Source: Dermatobacter hominis
Lineage (GTDB): Bacteria > Actinomycetota > Acidimicrobiia > Acidimicrobiales > Microtrichaceae
DNA length: 64,000 bases
Direction: 5' to 3'
Assembly (NCBI RefSeq): GCF_020715685.1
Contig: NZ_CP085840.1
Span: 3,224,001-3,288,000, forward strand
Shown: in pieces, positions 39,714 through 47,973 of the stretch
Layout: the number at the start of each line of letters is the position of its first letter
How positions within the stretch are numbered: position 1 is the stretch's first letter
Made by a program: the position numbers and the translations under genes
Notes under the pieces: model-generated
Databases searched by the model: none
Told to the model about the DNA's origin: nothing
Seen by the model: the letters and a program-made list of their open reading frames with translations, nothing else

Positions 39714-40169
39714 CTAGGGCAGGGTCGCGTCCCCCGTCGTGAAGATCCACGACGCCCGCAGCCGGCGGAACCCGGCGTGGCGGCGGGTGCGCCGGCGGCG
39801 GCGCACGACCCGGGGCGACGTCTCGGGCCGGCGGGCGCGCAGATGGCGCGCACCCTCCTCGCCGAACGCGTCCGCGAGGCGGACGGCGGCACGACGACCC
39901 GGCGGCGAGGCGTCCACGGTGGCGAGGAGCTCCGGCATCCAGCGCGGCGCCGTGGCGTCGGTGGTCAGAGCGGGGACGATGGGCGACAACCGGTGACGAT
40001 CGTCGAGGGGCTGGGTGCTGAACAGGTCGCACGCGCCCGACGCCAGGTGGTGCCTGACGTCGTCGTCCGGCGCGAACACGTCCGCTCGGCACCGCTCACC
40101 CTCGATGTGGTCGTGCGCGGTGGTCGCGAAGAGGTTCGGGAGCGCGGTCACGGGCACGTCCCTACCCAC
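39714..40169 (-). CDS. hypothetical protein, about 151 residues
   Basis: No family is recognised. Codon positions follow the genome pattern, and composition (HDHIEGERCRADVFAPDDD, then LASGACDLFSTQPLDDRHRL) looks like a real soluble protein of about 110 residues followed by a very basic tail (RRRRRTRRHAGFRRLRASW). The start is uncertain between GTG 40169 and GTG 40154; neither has a good ribosome site. It lies between a desaturase and a small membrane protein on the same strand. The alternative is a non-coding stretch. Confidence 0.45.
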   Translation of the reverse strand: MGRDVPVTALPNLFATTAHDHIEGERCRADVFAPDDDVRHHLASGACDLFSTQPLDDRHRLSPIVPALTTDATAPRWMPELLATVDASPPGRRAAVRLADAFGEEGARHLRARRPETSPRVVRRRRRTRRHAGFRRLRASWIFTTGDATLP

Positions 40170-40232
40170 CGGGGTGCCGTCCAGATGCCTCGGATCCAGA
40201 TGTTCCGATCCCGCGGGATGACCGAACGGCGT

Positions 40233-41198
40233 TCAGACCGAGATCTGCTCGAGGTCGTCGAGGTGGTCGGTGTCGGGGAGGGGGTCGACGACCGCGTCGA
40301 CCGGCGCCGGGCGCTCGGGCTCGGCGGGCGCGTCGTCGTCCGCGAGCGCCCGCGGCCGGCGGACGCCCCAGATGATGTGCAGCTTCTCGAGCACGACGAG
40401 CACGTACCAGGTGACGTCGACCTCCCACCAGCGGATGCCCTGGCGGGCGACGTGCTGGTGGCGGTGGTGGTTGTTGTGCCAGCCCTCGCCGAGCGTGAGC
40501 AGCGCGAGGCCGAAGTTGTTGCGGCTCGTGTCGGTCGTCTCGAAGCGCCGCCGCCCGAACACGTGGGCGAGCGAGTTGATCAGGAACGTCGCGTGCCAGA
40601 GGAGCACCGTCGACAGGAAGAAACCGATGAGCAGGCCGGACCAGCCGCCGATGAGGTAGCAGGCGGCGCCGAGCGCCCACGGTCCGATCCAGTCTCGGCG
40701 CGAGATCCAGGCGATCTCGGGGAAGCGCTCGAAGTCCTTCATCGAGCCCTCGGGCCGGGCGGACGTGTCGTCGCTCAGGATCCAGCCGACGTGGCTCCAC
40801 CAGAAGCCCTTGAGCGGGGTGTGGGGGTCGTCGACCGTGTCGGCGAAGCGGTGGTGGACCCGGTGGTGGCCCGCCCACCAGAGCGGTCCCTTCTGCGCGC
40901 AGGTCGTCCCGCCGAAGGCCAGGACGAACTGGAACGCCCGGCTCGTCCGGTACGACCGGTGCGAGAAGTAGCGGTGGTAGCCGGCCGTGATGAAGAACAT
41001 CCGGCCCCAGAAGGTGACGAGGCAGAGGATCACCGCGGTCCACGTGACGCCCGTGAAGACGGCGAGCAACGGGAGCAGGTGGACCAGGAAGAAGGGGATC
41101 GAGGTCCGCGGATTGATCCGGCCGTGGGGGAGGCGTTCGGCGCTCAGTGGTCGGGCCTTTCGAGGGGTGCCGGAGCAGTTCGGTCGGAAGTGACCCAC
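40233..41198 (-). CDS. acyl-CoA delta-9 desaturase (membrane)
   Basis: A 321-residue integral membrane diiron desaturase of the stearoyl-CoA type, different from the DesA3-like one at 17-18 kb. The three His boxes are HRYFSHRSYRT (about 75-85), HHRVHHRFAD (about 110-119) and HNNHHRHQ (about 233-240), in the order of the OLE1/SCD family. Four membrane segments flank them. It introduces the delta-9 double bond into acyl-CoA. The start is uncertain: GTG 41198 follows TTACC and overlaps a possible -10 box; no ATG exists upstream of the first membrane segment. No cytochrome b5 domain is fused. Confidence 0.85.
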   Translation of the reverse strand: MGHFRPNCSGTPRKARPLSAERLPHGRINPRTSIPFFLVHLLPLLAVFTGVTWTAVILCLVTFWGRMFFITAGYHRYFSHRSYRTSRAFQFVLAFGGTTCAQKGPLWWAGHHRVHHRFADTVDDPHTPLKGFWWSHVGWILSDDTSARPEGSMKDFERFPEIAWISRRDWIGPWALGAACYLIGGWSGLLIGFFLSTVLLWHATFLINSLAHVFGRRRFETTDTSRNNFGLALLTLGEGWHNNHHRHQHVARQGIRWWEVDVTWYVLVVLEKLHIIWGVRRPRALADDDAPAEPERPAPVDAVVDPLPDTDHLDDLEQISV

Positions 41199-41512
41199 GG
41201 TAACCCGATCTCGGGGGTGCGGGTGCAACCCGCCGCGATCCCCGTCATCTCAGCCTGTGCAGCCCGTCAGGTGCGGCGCGTACCCCGTTCGCGGCGGTCC
41301 AGAACCACTTGTGCTCTCGGTCACAAAGTCGTGACGCGATGTTACGAACGTGCGTCATTTCCGTCATACTGTCTCGCCGTCGTCACAGGACGACGACCCG
41401 CCGCCCGGGACCGACCTCGTCACGGACACGTCGAGGGGCCGGGCGGACGGATCAGAACGAGGCGGATCCCGGGGCGATGCCCGGCCCGCACACGGACCCT
41501 TGGAGGGGACCC
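41199..41512 (+). promoter_or_regulatory. 314-base intergenic region with promoter and structured leader
   Basis: No gene is seen here. On the plus strand GTCAC-N6-GTGAC (41320-41335) is a perfect palindrome upstream of TTACGA (41342-41347), a 17-base spacer and CATACT (41365-41370), giving a promoter whose RNA would start near 41377. The leader of about 135 bases opens with a hairpin (CGTCGTC/GACGACG, 41378-41395) and carries a second stem (GGGCCGGGC at 41436-41444 with GCCCGGCCC at 41479-41487). The Rpf-like gene follows, a gene type often governed by a c-di-AMP riboswitch, but I could not match that consensus. Confidence 0.5.
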
Positions 41513-42073
41513 ATGCAGCACACCACCACCGACGCCAGCCTGACCGCGCCCGACACCGTCGCCGCTCGTCGGGACCGACGAGCCGGCGCACCCCGACCCG
41601 GTGAGGAGAGCAGTCCCCGGGCATCGGCCGCTCCCCGTCGTCGCCGTCGCGGCGTCGGCATGCTGGCCGGTGCCGTCGTCGCCCTCTTCCTGCTGACCGG
41701 CTGCAACCTGCCGGTCGAGAAGTGGGTCACCGACTTCAACGGTGACGGCCACATCGACCAGGCGGAGATCTCCCGGGCCCAGTCCGAGATCCTGCTGGCG
41801 ATCGCCGCGCAGCGGCGCGCCGTGCAGGCGCACCCGTTCCTGACCTGCGTCCGGGCCCACGAGTCGGGCGGCAACTACGTCGCGCAGAACCGGTACAGCT
41901 CGGCCTCGGGCGCCTACCAGTTCCTCGACAGCACCTGGCGCAACGTCTCGGTCAGGTCCGGGCACCCGGGCTACGGCCGCGCCATGCAGGCCCCCTGGCA
42001 CGTGCAGGACGCCGTCGCCCTGTGGCTCTACAACAACGGCGGTCGCTCCGCCTGGGCCGGCACCGGCTGCTGA
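41513..42073 (+). CDS. Rpf-like transglycosylase lipoprotein with EF-hand
   Basis: A 186-residue exported protein. An unusually long basic N-terminus (PRRRRRGVG) precedes a signal segment with lipobox LTGC (Cys 64). DFNGDGHIDQAE (about 74-85) is a textbook EF-hand calcium loop (DxNxDGxIDxxE). CVRAHESGGNYVAQNRYSSA (112-131) is the catalytic start of the resuscitation-promoting-factor/lysozyme-like domain, with the catalytic Glu at 117, then SGAYQFLDSTW. It should cleave peptidoglycan glycan strands and may help exit from dormancy, with calcium-dependent tuning (inference). GGAGGGG precedes ATG 41513. Confidence 0.82.
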   Translation: MQHTTTDASLTAPDTVAARRDRRAGAPRPGEESSPRASAAPRRRRRGVGMLAGAVVALFLLTGCNLPVEKWVTDFNGDGHIDQAEISRAQSEILLAIAAQRRAVQAHPFLTCVRAHESGGNYVAQNRYSSASGAYQFLDSTWRNVSVRSGHPGYGRAMQAPWHVQDAVALWLYNNGGRSAWAGTGC

Positions 42074-42097
42074 GCCACCCGAGTCGAAACCCACAGT

Positions 42098-42125
42098 CCA
42101 CGGCGGCCCTCCGGGGCCGCCGTGG
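42098..42125. terminator. strong hairpin between Rpf-like and VIT genes
   Basis: Perfect 12-base arms (CCACGGCGGCCC and its complement) with a four-base TCCG loop, between convergent genes. It can serve both transcripts. Confidence 0.75.
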
Positions 42126-42166
42126 CGCGTCCGCCCCCTGCCGAACGCCGGTCGACGGGGCGGAGG

Positions 42167-42889
42167 TCAGCCGACGGCGGTGCCGAAGAGCGAGCCGACG
42201 ACGAACGTCGCGGCGAGCGCCAGCGATCCGCCCAGCCCGACCCGGAGCGCTCCTCGCCACATCGGCGCGCCGCCCAGCGCCGAGGACACTCCGCCGAGCA
42301 CCACCATCCCGGCGATCGCCGCGACCGCGACGGCGGGAACTCGGGCGTCGCCCCTGACCACGACGGCGACGAGCAGCGGCACGAGCGCGCCGATGGCGAA
42401 GCTGGCCGTCGAGCTCAGCGCCGCCTGCAGCGGCCGCGCCCGCTGCTCCTCGGTGTGGCCGAGCTCGTCGCGCATGTGGGCGGTCACTGGGTCGTGCGCC
42501 ATCAGGGCGTCGGCGACCTCGGCCGCGAGCTCGGGGGTCAGGCCCCGGGCGACGTAGATCGAGCGGAGCTCCCGCGTCTCTGCGTCGGGGTGCAGCTCGA
42601 TCTCGTTCTCCTCGAGCACCCGGTCGGCCCGCTCGACGTCGAGCTGCGAGCTGACCGAGACGTACTCGCCCAGGCCCATCGACAGCGCGCCCGCCACGAG
42701 CGCGGCCACGCCGGCGGTCAGCAGCGCGTCGGTCGACGCGCCCGCCGCGGCCACGCCGAGCAGGAGGGCGCCGGTCGACAGGAGGCCGTCGTTCGCGCCC
42801 AGCACCATCGCCCGGATCCACCCCGCGCGCCGGCTGCGGTGGTCCTCGGGGCGGTGCGTCCGAGGCGGTGCGCGGTGGGCTCCGGTCAT
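42167..42889 (-). CDS. VIT1/CCC1-family iron or manganese transporter
   Basis: A 240-residue membrane protein of the VIT/CCC1 family. RAMVLGANDGLLSTGALLLGV (about 27-47) is the conserved first helix, GALSMGLGEYVSVSSQLDVE (about 67-86) the second, and the cytoplasmic loop (about 87-140, RVLEENEIELHPDAETRELR) is the metal-binding region of vacuolar-iron-transporter relatives. Three more helices complete the fold. It should move Fe2+ or Mn2+ out of the cytoplasm in exchange for protons. TACCGT on the minus strand eight bases before ATG 42889 supports the start. It is divergent from the P-type ATPase. Confidence 0.88.
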   Translation of the reverse strand: MTGAHRAPPRTHRPEDHRSRRAGWIRAMVLGANDGLLSTGALLLGVAAAGASTDALLTAGVAALVAGALSMGLGEYVSVSSQLDVERADRVLEENEIELHPDAETRELRSIYVARGLTPELAAEVADALMAHDPVTAHMRDELGHTEEQRARPLQAALSSTASFAIGALVPLLVAVVVRGDARVPAVAVAAIAGMVVLGGVSSALGGAPMWRGALRVGLGGSLALAATFVVGSLFGTAVG

Positions 42890-43016
42890 CGACGCGAACG
42901 GTAGCGGTCGCCCTCCCGCCCCCGACGGTCCGACCGACCCTGCGCCGCGCGGCGGCGCACCGACGGCTCGGAGGGGTCCGGCGGGGCGCCCGGGCCGACT
43001 GGATAGCCTCCGCAGG

Positions 43017-45497
43017 ATGTCGGACCGTCCCTCCACGACCCCCACGGCCGTCGGACCGGTCGACGCGGACGGGCGCGGCCTCACCGCGGCCGAGGTCGCC
43101 GAGCGCGTCGCCGACGGTCGTGTGAACCACGTGCCGTCGGACCCGTCGCGGACGACGTCGCAGATCCTGAGGGCCAACGTCCTCACGCCGGTCAACGCCA
43201 TCATCGGCACGCTGCTCGTGCTGATCGTGATCGCCGACGGCATCGGGCCCGACATGCTCTTCGGCGGCGTGATCGTCGCCAACTCGCTGATCGGGACCAT
43301 CCAGGAGCTGCGGGCCCGGGCCGCGCTGGACCGGCTGGCCGTGCTCAACACCCCGCACGCGGTGGTGGTCCGCGACGGCGAGACCGCGGAGCTCGAGGTG
43401 GAGCAGGTGGTCGCCGACGACCTGCTCGTGCTGTCGCCGGGCGCGCAGGTCGTCGTCGACGGCGAGGTCGTCACGAGCACCGGCCTCGAGCTCAACGAGT
43501 CGCTGCTGACGGGGGAGTCGGACCCCGTCCACAAGCAGCCCGGCGACGAGGTGATGTCGGGCAGCTTCGTGGCCGCCGGCTCCGGCACGTTCCGCGCCAC
43601 CAAGGTCGGGGCCGACTCCTACGCGGCCTCGCTGGCCGGCGCGGCCAAGGAGTTCACGCTCGTCCACTCCGAGCTGCGGGACGGGATCAACATGATCCTG
43701 AAGTTCCTGATGGTGGCGCTGCCGCCGATCGCGATCGTCCTGCTCGTGCGGCTGTGGGGGACGAGCGAGGACTGGCGCGACGCGCTGTCGGGGACGGTGG
43801 CGGCCGCCGTGGCGATGGTGCCCGACGGCCTCGTCCTGCTGACGAGCCTGGCGTTCATGGCCGGCGTCGTGAAGCTGTCGCGCCGCAACGCGCTGCTGCG
43901 GGAGCTGGCCTCGGTCGAGCTGCTCGCCCGGGTGGACACGCTGTGCCTGGACAAGACCGGCACGATCACCACCGGCGAGATCGTCGCGGCCGGCGTCGAG
44001 GAGCTCGACGGCCGGTCGGGCGCCGGGGCCGACGGCGCCGCGCCGGGCGACGGCGACGGGCCGGGTCCGTCGGTCGACGAGATGCTCGCCGCCCTCGCCG
44101 CCTCGGATCCCGACCCCAACGCCACCCTGCTCGCCATCGGACGGGCCCACCCCGACGACCCCGGGTGGGCGCTCGTGGACACGGTCCCGTTCTCGTCGGC
44201 CCGGAAGTGGTCGGCCGCGTCCTTCGACGGCCACGGGGCGCTGTTCCTCGGGGCGCCCGAGTTCCTCGCCCCGGGCGACGCCGAGGTGGCGGACCGGGTG
44301 GGGGAGCAGGCGGCGCTCGGTCGGCGGGTCGTCCTGCTGGCCACGGCGTCCGGGCTGACCGGCGACGAGCTGCCCGACGACCTCCACCCGCGGGCGCTCG
44401 TCCTGCTCGAGGACGACATCAGGGACGACGCCGAGGACACGCTCGGCTACCTCTCCGAGCAGGGCATCGGCCTCAAGGTCATCTCCGGCGACCACCCGGG
44501 CACCGTCGCCGCCGTCGCCACCCGCGCCGGGGTGCCCGACGCCCAGCGGGTCATGGACGCGCGGGACCTGCCCCTCGACGACGACGAGGCGCTGGCCGAG
44601 GCGGTCGAGTCGCACACGGTGTTCGGGCGTGTGAAGCCGGAGCAGAAGCGGGCGATGGTCCGGGCGCTGCAGTCCCGTGGCCATGTCGTCGGCATGACCG
44701 GCGACGGCGTGAACGACGTCCTCGCGCTCAAGGACGCCGACATGGGCATCGCCATGGGCGCGGGCAGCGCCGCCAGCCGCGCCGTCGCCCAGCTGGTCCT
44801 GCTCGAGAACCGCTTCTCGGTGCTGCCGGGCGTGCTGGCCGAGGGCCGGCGGGTGATCAACAGCGTCGAGCGGGCCGCCAACCTGTTCATCTACGGCACC
44901 GTCTACTCGGTGTGCATGGCGCTCGTGATCACGGTCGTCGGCACCGACTACCCGTTCCTGCCGCGGCACCTGACGCTCGTCCGGTCGCTGAGCGTCGGCA
45001 TCCCCGGCTTCTTCCTCGCGCTGGCGCCCGACCCTCGACGGGCCCGCACGGGGTTCGTCCCGCGGGTCATCCGCTTCGCCATCCCGGCCGGCGCCATCGC
45101 CGCCGCCGCAGCCCTGACGGTGTACTTCTTCGCACGCGAGGTGGCCGACACGTCGCTCGTCGACGCCCGCAGCGCGGCGACGATCACGCTCCTGGCCGTC
45201 GGCCTCCTCCTCCTGCTGCGCCTCACCCGCACCCTGCCCCCGTGGCGCTGGATCCTCGTCGGGTCGATGGCGGCCGGCATCGTCCTCGTGCTGGCCATCC
45301 CGTTCGCGTCCGAGTTCTTCGACCTCGTCCGCCCGCCCGAGACCGTGTGGGAGGCCATCGGCGTCACGGTGCTGGTCGCAGCGATCGCCGTCCGCTTCGT
45401 GCCGGTCACCGCCGACGGGGGCGAGGTCGTCGAGCTGCCGGACCGGTTCCGCCCGCCGTCGCGCAAGGAGCGCGCCGACCGCACCCCTGCGGCCTGA
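43017..45497 (+). CDS. P-type cation-transporting ATPase (CtpE-like)
   Basis: An 826-residue HAD-superfamily ion pump. The actuator loop LTGES starts near 164, the phosphorylation motif DKTGTIT at Asp 312, and MTGDGVNDVLALKDADMGIAMG (about 560) is the hinge. About ten membrane helices are visible, and MVPDGLVLL (about 265) in the fourth helix corresponds to the ion-site motif of the mycobacterial CtpE group, implicated in calcium uptake. No N-terminal heavy-metal domain or CPC motif is present. TAGCCT (43004-43009) seven bases before ATG 43017 supports the start. The PrmC-like gene follows after ten bases. Confidence 0.9.
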   Translation: MSDRPSTTPTAVGPVDADGRGLTAAEVAERVADGRVNHVPSDPSRTTSQILRANVLTPVNAIIGTLLVLIVIADGIGPDMLFGGVIVANSLIGTIQELRARAALDRLAVLNTPHAVVVRDGETAELEVEQVVADDLLVLSPGAQVVVDGEVVTSTGLELNESLLTGESDPVHKQPGDEVMSGSFVAAGSGTFRATKVGADSYAASLAGAAKEFTLVHSELRDGINMILKFLMVALPPIAIVLLVRLWGTSEDWRDALSGTVAAAVAMVPDGLVLLTSLAFMAGVVKLSRRNALLRELASVELLARVDTLCLDKTGTITTGEIVAAGVEELDGRSGAGADGAAPGDGDGPGPSVDEMLAALAASDPDPNATLLAIGRAHPDDPGWALVDTVPFSSARKWSAASFDGHGALFLGAPEFLAPGDAEVADRVGEQAALGRRVVLLATASGLTGDELPDDLHPRALVLLEDDIRDDAEDTLGYLSEQGIGLKVISGDHPGTVAAVATRAGVPDAQRVMDARDLPLDDDEALAEAVESHTVFGRVKPEQKRAMVRALQSRGHVVGMTGDGVNDVLALKDADMGIAMGAGSAASRAVAQLVLLENRFSVLPGVLAEGRRVINSVERAANLFIYGTVYSVCMALVITVVGTDYPFLPRHLTLVRSLSVGIPGFFLALAPDPRRARTGFVPRVIRFAIPAGAIAAAAALTVYFFAREVADTSLVDARSAATITLLAVGLLLLLRLTRTLPPWRWILVGSMAAGIVLVLAIPFASEFFDLVRPPETVWEAIGVTVLVAAIAVRFVPVTADGGEVVELPDRFRPPSRKERADRTPAA

Positions 45498-45507
45498 TGC
45501 ACCGGTC

Positions 45508-46275
45508 GTGAGGCCCGCCGACGCGATCGACCGCCTGGCCGCAGCCGGCTGCGTCGACCCGGCGGCGGAGGTGGCCGAGATGTCGCGCTGGGCCCCGGTC
45601 GACGTGGCCGGCTGGAAGCTGCCGGCCGACTGGGTGCGGCGGCGAGCACGGGGTGAGCCGCTCCCGTGGATCACGGGCCACGCCGCGTTCTGCGGCATCG
45701 ACGTGCGCGTCGCGCCCGGCGTCTACCCGCCCCGGCCGTGGTCGGCCGAGCTCGCGCTCACTGCGGCGGGCCGGCTCGGCGAGGTCGGACGTCTGCTCGA
45801 CCTGTGCACCGGGTGCGGTGCCGTCGGCGCGCTCGTCCGGGCTCGCCGACCCGATGCGCTCGTCGTCGGCGTCGACGCGGACCCGGCGGCTGCCGCGTGC
45901 GCCCGGTCGAACGGCCTGGTGGCCGCCGCCGGCGACCTGGACGGGCCGTTGCGGCCGGGCGCGGCGTTCGACGTGGTCACCGCAGTGGCGCCGTACGTGC
46001 CGACCCCGGCGCTCTCGACGCTCGCCGGTGACGTGCGCGAGCACGAGCCCCGCCGAGCGCACGACGGCGGCCCCGACGGCCTCGACGTCGTCCGACTCGT
46101 GGTCGCCGCAGCTGCGGCGCGGCTCGTGCCGGGCGGGTGGCTGCTGCTCGAGCTCGGCGGCGACCAGGACGTCGCGCTGGCCACCGACCTGGCCGCCGCC
46201 GGTTTCGAACCGGCCGAGCCCTGGCACGACGCCGACGGGGACCTGCTCGGCCTGGCCGCCCGCCGCACCCCCTGA
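45508..46275 (+). CDS. PrmC/HemK-like methyltransferase with altered motif IV
   Basis: A 255-residue SAM-dependent methyltransferase related to PrmC, which methylates release-factor glutamine. RRRARGEPLPWITGHAAFCG (about 44-63) matches the PrmC N-terminal helix/linker, LLDLCTGCGAVGALV (96-110) is motif I, and HDGGPDGLDVVRLVV (about 186-200) and VPGGWLLLELGGDQ the C-terminal blocks. Where PrmC has NPPY, this protein has VAPY (160-163), so the Asn that binds the Gln amide is absent. It may therefore not be the release-factor enzyme. GTG 45508 is ten bases after the ATPase stop, suggesting co-transcription. Confidence 0.75.
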   Translation: MRPADAIDRLAAAGCVDPAAEVAEMSRWAPVDVAGWKLPADWVRRRARGEPLPWITGHAAFCGIDVRVAPGVYPPRPWSAELALTAAGRLGEVGRLLDLCTGCGAVGALVRARRPDALVVGVDADPAAAACARSNGLVAAAGDLDGPLRPGAAFDVVTAVAPYVPTPALSTLAGDVREHEPRRAHDGGPDGLDVVRLVVAAAAARLVPGGWLLLELGGDQDVALATDLAAAGFEPAEPWHDADGDLLGLAARRTP

Positions 46276-46288
46276 CGGTGCGCGTGGG

Positions 46289-47041
46289 TCAGTCGTCGGC
46301 GGGCGGGGTGCCGGTCGCGGTCATCGTGGCGAGCAGATCCGCGATCTCGGCCTCGGCCCGCTCCTTGTCGAGCCCGAGGGCAATGAGCGGACCGTCGTCG
46401 CCCTCCTGCTCGAGGAGCGCGAGCAGCAGGTGCTCGGTGCCGATGTAGTTGTGCCCGAGGCGCAGCGCCTCGCGGAACGTGAGCTCGAGCACCTTCTTGG
46501 CCGCGCCGTCGAACGGCACGTGGCCGGCGCCGCCGCCCTCGACGGCCGGGGGAAGAACCGAGGTGGCGGCGGCGCGCACGGCCTCGGCGTCGGCGCCCTG
46601 GGTCACCATCACCCACGCGGCGATGCTCTCGGGCTCCGCGAGCAACCCGAGCACGAGGTGCGCCGGCGTGATGCGGTCGCTGCCGGCCTGGTTCGCCTCG
46701 GTCTGGGACGCGGCCACGACGCTGCGGGCCCGGGGCGTGAAGCGGCCGAAGCCGGCCTCGGGCCAGAGGTCGTCGGGCTGCTCGGGGAGCTTGGGCACGA
46801 ACCGCTGCTGCGCCGCCTGCTTGGTGACGCCCATGCTGCGGCCGATGTCGGTCCAGGACGCGCCCGACCGGCGGGCCTGGTCGACGAAGTGCCCGACGAG
46901 GTGGTCCGAGAGCGAACCGAGGTGCTCGGCGACGAGCACGGCGTCGGTGAGCTGCTCCAGCGGCTCGTCGTGGACGGCGGTGATGGCGTCGATCACGTCG
47001 TCGAGGCGGACGGGCGGTTCGATCGGGAGGGCGGCGGACAT
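46289..47041 (-). CDS. Clp N-terminal domain protein with HTH-like N-terminus
   Basis: A 250-residue soluble protein. Residues about 15-80 form a helical region with SWTDIGRSMGVTKQAAQQRF, a helix-turn-helix-like stretch; residues about 95-245 contain two ClpA/ClpC N-domain repeats (FTPRARSVVAASQTEANQAG, then ITPAHLVLGLLAEPES; and VLELTFREALRLGHNYIGTE, then HLLLALLEQEG). There is no AAA+ ATPase. Such proteins may deliver substrates to ClpC or regulate transcription. TAGGGT seven bases before ATG 47041, with TTGACG 17 bases upstream, is an excellent promoter embedded in repeated GTCAAC/GTTGAC sequences. Confidence 0.82.
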   Translation of the reverse strand: MSAALPIEPPVRLDDVIDAITAVHDEPLEQLTDAVLVAEHLGSLSDHLVGHFVDQARRSGASWTDIGRSMGVTKQAAQQRFVPKLPEQPDDLWPEAGFGRFTPRARSVVAASQTEANQAGSDRITPAHLVLGLLAEPESIAAWVMVTQGADAEAVRAAATSVLPPAVEGGGAGHVPFDGAAKKVLELTFREALRLGHNYIGTEHLLLALLEQEGDDGPLIALGLDKERAEAEIADLLATMTATGTPPADD

Positions 47042-47093
47042 GCCGTCAACCCTACGTTGACGTTGGTGATCCGTCAACCCCGGATTGACGAGC
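47042..47093 (-). promoter_or_regulatory. promoter with GTTGAC/GTCAAC repeats
   Basis: On the minus strand TTGACG (47077-47072), a 17-base spacer and TAGGGT (47054-47049) are close to consensus, and the RNA should start at or next to ATG 47041. Two inverted repeats overlap it: GTCAAC-CCTAC-GTTGAC (47046-47062) over the -10 box and CGTCAA-CCCCGGA-TTGACG (47072-47090) over the -35 box. They look like operator sites, possibly for the protein's own HTH-like region (inference). Confidence 0.55.
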
Positions 47094-47270
47094 GGTGCCG
47101 GGGAGCCAGGGACGCGGGTCGTCCGCGAGTCGGAGTTCGGGGCCCGATCGGAGCCGTCGCAGGACGAGTCGTCGGTCGACCGAGCGGGAAGGGCCCTGGC
47201 GGTCGATGCCCCCGGCAGGGGGTAGGTTGCGCCCCGAGACAACCTGACCTGTTCCCCGAGAGGACGATCC

Positions 47271-47855
47271 ATGGCCTTCGAACTCCCGCCCCTTCCGTAC
47301 GCCCAGGACGCCCTGGCGCCGCACATCTCGGCCGAGACGCTCGAGTACCACTACGGCAAGCACCACCAGACCTACGTCACCAACCTCAACAAGCTGGTGG
47401 AGGGCACGGAGTTCGAGAACGCCACGCTCGAGGACGTGATCCTCAAGTCCGACGGCGGCCTGTTCAACAACTCGGCCCAGGTCTGGAACCACACCTTCTA
47501 CTGGAACTCGATGTCGCCGGACGGCGGCGGTGCGCCCACCGGCGAGGTCGGCGACGCGATCAGCTCCGCCTTCGGTTCCTACGACGACTTCAAGTCGAAG
47601 TTCGCCGAGGCCGCCACCACGCAGTTCGGCTCCGGTTGGGCCTGGCTCGTCGACAACGGCTCGGGCCTCGAGATCATGAAGACCTCGAACGCCGACCTGC
47701 CGATGAAGCACGGCGCCAAGGCGCTCCTCACGATCGACGTCTGGGAGCACGCCTACTACATCGACTACCGCAACGCGCGGCCGAACTACATCTCGACCTT
47801 CCTCGACAGCCTGGTGAACTGGGAGTTCGTCGCCCAGAACCTCGGCGAGGCCTGA
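47271..47855 (+). CDS. sodB: superoxide dismutase (Fe type)
   Basis: A 194-residue Fe/Mn-superoxide dismutase. The four metal ligands are visible: His in LEYHYGKHHQTYV (about 26), His in VWNHTFYWNS (about 73), Asp and His in DVWEHAYYIDYRN (about 157 and 161). GGLFNNSAQVWNHTFYW and FGSGWAWLV fit the Fe-type rather than the Mn-type. It converts superoxide to H2O2 and O2 in the cytoplasm. TAGGTT (47223-47228) and a 35-40-base leader with GAGAGGA give a conventional, non-leaderless start at ATG 47271. A hairpin terminator follows. Confidence 0.95.
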   Translation: MAFELPPLPYAQDALAPHISAETLEYHYGKHHQTYVTNLNKLVEGTEFENATLEDVILKSDGGLFNNSAQVWNHTFYWNSMSPDGGGAPTGEVGDAISSAFGSYDDFKSKFAEAATTQFGSGWAWLVDNGSGLEIMKTSNADLPMKHGAKALLTIDVWEHAYYIDYRNARPNYISTFLDSLVNWEFVAQNLGEA

Positions 47856-47875
47856 TCGAGCCCACCCACGCCGGC

Positions 47876-47911
47876 CGGCCCCGCCACGTCCCACCCGGAC
47901 GGGCGGGGCCG
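47876..47911 (+). terminator. hairpin terminator after sodB
   Basis: Ten-base arms CGGCCCCGCC and GGCGGGGCCG with a 16-base loop, about 20 bases after the stop. Confidence 0.6.
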
Positions 47912-47973
47912 TGCCGCGTCCGGGGCGGGGTCGCCCGCCCGTGCCGCTCGGCCCGCCGCGCCCACGAGGCGCG

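Noticed and set aside
39777-41543. 588-codon plus-strand frame
   Set aside because: It is antisense to the desaturase and two small genes and lacks any recognisable domain.
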